Shown here in pieces: positions 60,155 to 64,000 of a stretch of DNA of 64,000 bases. How positions within the stretch are numbered: the first letter of the stretch is position 1; every line of letters begins with the position of its first letter. Source of the stretch: Streptomyces sp. NBC_00414 (GTDB taxonomy: Bacteria > Actinomycetota > Actinomycetes > Streptomycetales > Streptomycetaceae); assembly GCF_036038375.1 (NCBI RefSeq), contig NZ_CP107935.1:248001-312000 (forward strand), read 5' to 3'. A program made the translations under genes and the position numbers. The notes beneath the pieces were generated by a model, which worked only from the letters and a program-made list of their open reading frames with translations, was not told where the DNA came from and searched no databases.

Positions 60155-60473
60155 TGTGTCGGCGCAACAGCTCTGCCGCCAGGGTGTGGTCGTACTCCTC
60201 GGCTATGTGTATGGGCGTGTGACCGTCGGGATCCGCGAGCTGTGGGTCGGCGCCGAAGGCCAGCAGGATGGCCGTGGTGTGCACGGTCAGCGGGCGCCCA
60301 ATCTGCAACGTGCTGTCTCCCTCGACGTCGATGGCGTGCGTCAAGAGCGTCGAGTTGCCCTGCACCTCGTTGGGATCTGTACCGGCGGCCAGCAGGCGCG
60401 CCAAGGTCTCGGCATCCTCGTGCTCCACCGCGAAATGGGCGGGCGTCCAGTAGTCGCTCACCTGGCCATTCAA
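60126..60473 (-). CDS. Ankyrin-repeat protein
   Basis: A 115-residue protein with two or three ankyrin repeats (WTPAHFAVEHEDAETLARLL, AAGTDPNEV and HTTAILLAFGADPQLADPDG, HTPIHIAEEYD). Ankyrins mediate protein binding. ATG 60473. The last ten codons (RHISRQDGAGG) overlap the IS remnant on the other strand, so the natural C-terminus may have been replaced. Solitary gene, next to the two-component system but with a separate start. Confidence 0.75.
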   Translation of the reverse strand: MNGQVSDYWTPAHFAVEHEDAETLARLLAAGTDPNEVQGNSTLLTHAIDVEGDSTLQIGRPLTVHTTAILLAFGADPQLADPDGHTPIHIAEEYDHTLAAELLRRHISRQDGAGG

Positions 60474-60590
60474 CCCACTTCACCCGCATCCGCCAACGAG
60501 TTTCGTCCTGCGCACACTGCCAGTTGGATGACGTCCAACAGACAGGTTGAGTGCCTGTTCCTGATCCGGACACGTCGTCTCGGACACGCG

Positions 60591-61994
60591 TCAGGGCAGG
60601 CAAGCGGGCAGGCGGAGAGTGAAATGGGCGCCGCGGGCACTCGGCGTGATCTCAAGGGTGCCGCGGTGGGCGATGGCGATGCGCTGGGCGATGGCCAGGC
60701 CGAGGCCGGCACCACCGGTGTCCTGCGCGCGGGCGTCGTCGAGGCGGGTGAAGCGTTCGAAGATCCGCTGGTGGTCCTCGGGTGGGACGCCAGGGCCGTC
60801 GTCGAAGATGTCGATGACCGCTACGCCGTGGTGGGTGTCGTGGGTCAGACAGACGGCGATCGTGCTGGTCGCGTAGCGTTCGGCGTTGTCGAGAAGATTA
60901 CCGATGACGCGGGCCAGCAGAGCCGGGTGGCCCTGCACGGCGACAGGGCCGGGCCCTGTGTGCAAGTCGATGTCAAGGCCGTTCGGCGGTCGGCGACGGA
61001 CGGTTTCCTCCCGTACGACGTCGGTGAGGTCGACGGTTCGCCGCGGTTGCCGGTCGCCGTGCTCGGCGTCCAGGCGGGCCAGAAGCAGCAGGTCCTCGGT
61101 CAGTTCCTGTACGCGGATGGTGTCTTCGTGGGCCGCGTGGACGACCTGGGGCCAGTCGGCGGCGTCAGGCCGGTTGAGGGCAAGCTCGAGTTCGGTGCGC
61201 AGACAGGCGAGCGGAGTGCGCAGTTCGTGCGAGGCGTCCGCGGTGAACTGCCGCTGCCGGTCGACGGCGGTCTGCAGCCGGTGCAGGGTGGTGTTCATCG
61301 TTGTGGCGAGACGCGCGATTTCGTTGCCCGCTCGGGGAACGGGAACGCGCCGGTCGAGATGACGCGCGCTGAGTTCGGCGAACTCGGCACGGATGGCCTC
61401 GACCGGGCGCAGTACCCGGCCGACCACGAACCATGTGCCGCCCGCGATCAGGGCTACGAGTGCCAGTGTTCCGCCGGCCAGGGACCACACGATGGTGTTC
61501 AGCCGGGCCTGTTCGACTTCGAGCGAATAGATCAGCACGACGTAACCGGGGAATTCGGGATAGGCGTTGGGCCGCTGTATGGGTACCGCGGAAGTCCAGG
61601 GTTGGAGGGACAGCGCTCCCTGGTTGTCGAGGGCGTCGTACATCGCTTCGTGACCGGACGGTCCGGGCCGGCCGGAACTCAAGTCGTAGGGCTTCCTGCA
61701 GAAACTGATGCGCTGATGGCTCTGGGAGGCGTGTGCGGCGGAGCGGCATCGCGGTACTTGTTTGCCGTTGTCGGTCGCCTGATCACGTTTCACCTGTATG
61801 CGCAGCCAGTGGTCGGGCTCCGCGCTGCGCTGCTGGGCGTTCTGCAGGATCGAGGCCTGTACCGCGAGCGCCGTACCGGTGGCGGCCGCGGCCAGGGGCA
61901 CCGCGGCGAGCACTGCGGCCAGGAGGGTCAGCCTCATGCGGATGGTGGCGGGGCACAGCCGCCGCAGCAGGGCCATCAGGCGTATCCATTTCAT
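60591..61994 (-). CDS. Sensor histidine kinase
   Basis: A 467-residue HisKA-type kinase. TM1 is at about 20-48, an extracytoplasmic sensor of about 120 residues with several Cys (PRCRSAA, FCRKPYD), TM2 at about 169-192, a HAMP linker, then H box ASHELRTPL, N box NLLDNAERY, G1 DDGPGVP, F box FERFTRL and G2 GGAGLGLA. ATG 61994 overlaps the response-regulator stop by four bases, so the pair is co-translated. Resembles CutS-type sensors in architecture; the signal is unknown. Confidence 0.93.
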   Translation of the reverse strand: MKWIRLMALLRRLCPATIRMRLTLLAAVLAAVPLAAAATGTALAVQASILQNAQQRSAEPDHWLRIQVKRDQATDNGKQVPRCRSAAHASQSHQRISFCRKPYDLSSGRPGPSGHEAMYDALDNQGALSLQPWTSAVPIQRPNAYPEFPGYVVLIYSLEVEQARLNTIVWSLAGGTLALVALIAGGTWFVVGRVLRPVEAIRAEFAELSARHLDRRVPVPRAGNEIARLATTMNTTLHRLQTAVDRQRQFTADASHELRTPLACLRTELELALNRPDAADWPQVVHAAHEDTIRVQELTEDLLLLARLDAEHGDRQPRRTVDLTDVVREETVRRRPPNGLDIDLHTGPGPVAVQGHPALLARVIGNLLDNAERYATSTIAVCLTHDTHHGVAVIDIFDDGPGVPPEDHQRIFERFTRLDDARAQDTGGAGLGLAIAQRIAIAHRGTLEITPSARGAHFTLRLPACLP

Positions 61995-62689
61995 TGTGGT
62001 GTGCCTTCGCCTGCGTCCAGTCGGTAGCCGGAGCCCCGGACGGTGCGGATCGAGCGCTGCTGGAAGGGAGTGTCGAGTTTGCGGCGCAGGGCGCTGATGT
62101 AGACCTCGACGATGTTGACGTCGCCGTCAAAACGGTCGTCCCAGACATGTTCGAGGACCTCGCACTTGGACACCGTCTGGCCCTTGCGGCCGGCCAGATA
62201 CTCCAGAACGGCGAACTCACGGGCGGTCAGCGCCATTTCGCGGCCCCCGCGTCGGCAGTGGCGGCCGGCCGGGTCGATCTCCAGGTCTCCGATCCGGATC
62301 ACGCTGGGCCGCTCGGGACGGCCTCGGCGGATCAGGGCACGCAGCCGGGCCGCGAGCGCCACAAAGGAGAACGGCTTGGTGACGTAGTCGTCCGCGCCGG
62401 TGTCCAGGCCCTCGGCCTGGTCGTACTCGCCGTCCTTGGCGGTGAGCATCAGGACCGGCGTCCACACTCCCTCCTGACGCAGTTGTGCGCACAGCCGCAA
62501 GCCGTTCAGACGAGGCAGCATCACGTCCAGTACGAGCACGTCGTACTCGTTCTCCAGCGCCAACTCCAGGCCGCGCGGGCCGTCATGGGCCATATCGACG
62601 GCGTACCCCTCGCCGACCAGGCCCCGGCACAGCAGCTCCGCCAACCGCCGGTCGTCCTCGACCACCAGTATCCGCATGCCTCCCAGCAT
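61991..62689 (-). CDS. OmpR-family response regulator
   Basis: A 232-residue regulator: receiver domain with RILVVEDDRRL, phospho-acceptor Asp in VLVLDVMLP, Thr in VLMLTAKD and Lys in YVTKPFSF; C-terminal winged helix with LTAREFAVLEYLAG, VLEHVWDDRFDGD and RTVRGSGYRLD. ATG 62689 has an AGGA site; ATG 62677, giving MRILVV at the very start, is the alternative. The strong dyad and direct repeats at 62702-62748 lie directly upstream and suggest autoregulation. Confidence 0.93.
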   Translation of the reverse strand: MLGGMRILVVEDDRRLAELLCRGLVGEGYAVDMAHDGPRGLELALENEYDVLVLDVMLPRLNGLRLCAQLRQEGVWTPVLMLTAKDGEYDQAEGLDTGADDYVTKPFSFVALAARLRALIRRGRPERPSVIRIGDLEIDPAGRHCRRGGREMALTAREFAVLEYLAGRKGQTVSKCEVLEHVWDDRFDGDVNIVEVYISALRRKLDTPFQQRSIRTVRGSGYRLDAGEGTPQ

Positions 62690-62701
62690 GACCGCTCGGT
62701 C

Positions 62702-62748
62702 CTGTGGGGAACCTGAAGGGCCTTCAGAAACCTTCAGGTTCCCCACAG
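62702..62748. promoter_or_regulatory. Dyad with CTTCAG direct repeats upstream of the regulator
   Basis: Perfect 18-bp inverted arms CTGTGGGGAACCTGAAGG (62702-62719) and its complement (62731-62748), separated by 11 bases. Within it CTTCAG recurs at 62722 and 62732, ten bases apart, the spacing of OmpR-type direct-repeat boxes. It begins 12 bases upstream of the response regulator start. Confidence 0.7.
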
Positions 62749-62977
62749 TCCTGTCATGCCACTGTCTCTTCACGGCCCGCCGAGGAGGGGGATCCACGGA
62801 TTCGGGACGAGGGGAAACAGGGTTCCGGAAGCCCGGGACTCAGGTGGGAAGGGGCCGGCCGGGCGGACTACCGGCCCGGTCCCGGGAGGACGGTCGGCCT
62901 CGGCGCCGTCCGTGATCCGCCCGTGGTACGTCCTGCCACGAAGTCGGCAGGGAGACGAGAGGGGACCCACGGGTGTG

Positions 62978-63028
62978 GGCCGAGGGGTGCAGGTCTCCGG
63001 AGGGGGGCCGGACCTGCACCCCTCGGCC
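62978..63028 (-). terminator. Hairpin terminator
   Basis: Perfect 18-bp arms GGCCGAGGGGTGCAGGTC (62978-62995) and complement (63011-63028) with a 15-base loop, about 115 bases downstream of the leftward gene ending at 63144. The remaining 62749-63143 interval shows no gene. Confidence 0.7.
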
Positions 63029-63143
63029 TCTCCGCACCCGGTCCCAAGCGCACGCGGTGACGCTGCCTACGGAGTGACGGTGAGACTTCAGTAGGCACGG
63101 TCAAGGGAATCTGCCCCGGGCGGGCAGCGCGAGGGAGGGCCGG

Positions 63144-64000
63144 TCAGCCCAGTACCTCGCGCAGCAGTCGCGCGTTCTTCACCACCTGGCTCGATCCGGT
63201 GCGTCCCGCGGCATTCGTGACCTCGGGTATCTCGCCCTTCGCCGCGCAGCGGGAGGCGCAGTCGACACCGAGGGCGAGCAGCGCTCCGGCGCTCCGGACG
63301 ACGGGGTCACGCAGCAGGTGGGGCAGGAGGGCTTCCAGCACGGACCAGACGGTGGCGTACGCGCCCGTGTCGGCCGCAGACCGCAGGGAGGCAGTCACAC
63401 GGCTCGCCTCGATCCGCCTGCCGCGCAGCATCAGGGTGAGTTGTCGTCCGAGCAGGTCGGTGTCCAGCTGTCCCCGCGCGGCGAGCACGAGCAGCGCGTC
63501 CACCGCCGCGTCGCGTTCGCCCTGCTGGTCGTAGGCAAGGGTGTACGCCAGTGCCAGATGCAGCGCGAATCCCGCCGGGCCGCCCGATTCCGCGGCGAAC
63601 GGCAGAGCGTGGGCCCAGCCCCTGTCGGACACGCGGTACCCGAAGTAGTCGCGGACCATCACGAGTTCGCGGTGGTGCGGCAACTGGGCCAGCCAGAAGG
63701 GGACCATCGGGTGGTGGAGGACCTCCTCGTGCGGCTCGACCAGGGTCGCGGCGGCCGGGAGCAGTGCGGGACCCGGGGCCGGCTCGGGGGGCAGGTGGCT
63801 CAGCCAATCCGTCGGGTGCTTGCGCCAGTGGGCGTCGGGCCAGCCGGCCGGCATGGAGTCCCGGTGCGGCAGGCCGCCCCCGCGCAGCCACCGCGTGAGC
63901 CGATGCCCGGCGTCGGATCCGAGCTGCCCGGCCGCGGCCAGCACCCTCTCGTCGGCGGTCGGGGTGACGCGCAGCAGCGCTTGGGCCAGGTCGACCGGCG
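63144..64000 (-). CDS. DUF6493-like protein, N-terminus beyond window
   Basis: The reverse frame is open from the right edge to a stop at 63144, at least 284 residues. The visible C-terminal part is helical (LGSDAGHRLTRWLRGGGLPH, HPMVPFWLAQLPHHRELVMV, GFALHLALAYTLAYDQQGER, QLTLMLRGRRIEASRVTASL). I associate this pattern with the DUF6493 family of large streptomycete proteins that often accompany SWIM zinc-finger and MoxR-ATPase genes; this is from memory and those neighbours are not visible. GTG 63944 is only an internal start. Function unknown. Confidence 0.65.
   Translation of the reverse strand, partial: PVDLAQALLRVTPTADERVLAAAGQLGSDAGHRLTRWLRGGGLPHRDSMPAGWPDAHWRKHPTDWLSHLPPEPAPGPALLPAAATLVEPHEEVLHHPMVPFWLAQLPHHRELVMVRDYFGYRVSDRGWAHALPFAAESGGPAGFALHLALAYTLAYDQQGERDAAVDALLVLAARGQLDTDLLGRQLTLMLRGRRIEASRVTASLRSAADTGAYATVWSVLEALLPHLLRDPVVRSAGALLALGVDCASRCAAKGEIPEVTNAAGRTGSSQVVKNARLLREVLG

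Noticed and set aside
59535..62027. 830-codon forward open frame across the esterase end, ankyrin and kinase genes
   Set aside because: It spans four genes on the opposite strand, including a histidine kinase with every motif. A GC-bias artefact.

Overview
The window is about 70% GC, uses high-GC third codon positions, and most of its proteins are of streptomycete type. It is almost certainly Streptomyces or a close actinomycete. About half of it is ordinary accessory chromosome: regulator/enzyme pairs facing away from each other. The other half is a graveyard of insertion sequences and gene stubs, typical of a chromosome arm or an integrated-island region. Three elements look intact (27518-28642, 48525-49560, 49569-50410). 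At least nine further transposase remnants and about a dozen broken genes (integrase, LysR, two FCD-type GntR, leuA, DNA ligase, ABC ATPase, aminoglycoside-type nucleotidyltransferase, phosphoketolase, CocE, DinB/DUF664) lie between the intact genes.

Layout. 1-5500: three regulator/oxidoreductase pairs (TetR with MDR, AraC with a flavodoxin-fold reductase, TetR with SDR), two with visible dyads in the shared promoter. 5.5-12 kb: integrase remnant, RNA 2',3'-cyclic phosphodiesterase, orphan MazF/PemK-like toxin between two stubs of an IS701-type transposase, a small secreted protein, and several fossils. 11.6-20 kb: DUF6357-like protein, TetR/NmrA pair, IS5-family pseudogene, an unrecognised 202-aa protein, FKBP prolyl isomerase, roadblock-like protein, ArsR-like regulator. 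20-28.7 kb: a leuA fragment fused in frame to a transposase, HEAT-like protein, alpha/beta hydrolase, Tn3 and GntR remnants, GNAT, and an intact IS5-family element.

30.9-45.6 kb is the functional core. A leftward eight-gene operon reads dnaK, grpE, dnaJ (CbpA type), cbpM, clpB, zinc-ribbon thioredoxin, UBP-type zinc finger, and a cyclic-nucleotide-binding/thioredoxin-reductase-like flavoprotein. From dnaJ onward every junction is a stop/start overlap, and the dnaK-grpE and grpE-dnaJ gaps are 10 and 6 bp, so chaperones and redox proteins should be made together. It is flanked by an AraC regulator, a PucR-type regulator, an acetate kinase and the stub of a phosphoketolase. This suggests a stress or low-energy adaptation island carrying a second DnaK/ClpB set tied to a thioredoxin branch.

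45.6-50.4 kb: TetR with a frameshifted quinone oxidoreductase, a CocE stub, and two intact insertion sequences almost back to back. 50.4-64 kb: two overlapping small genes and an 833-aa DEAH helicase with helicase-associated repeats, an anti-sigma-type ATPase facing away from a STAS antagonist, a lipoprotein, a tectonin beta-propeller with 231-bp tandem repeats, an NmrA/HxlR pair with a palindromic operator, an esterase, an ankyrin protein, a two-component system with a strong dyad upstream, and the start of a DUF6493-like gene running off the right edge.
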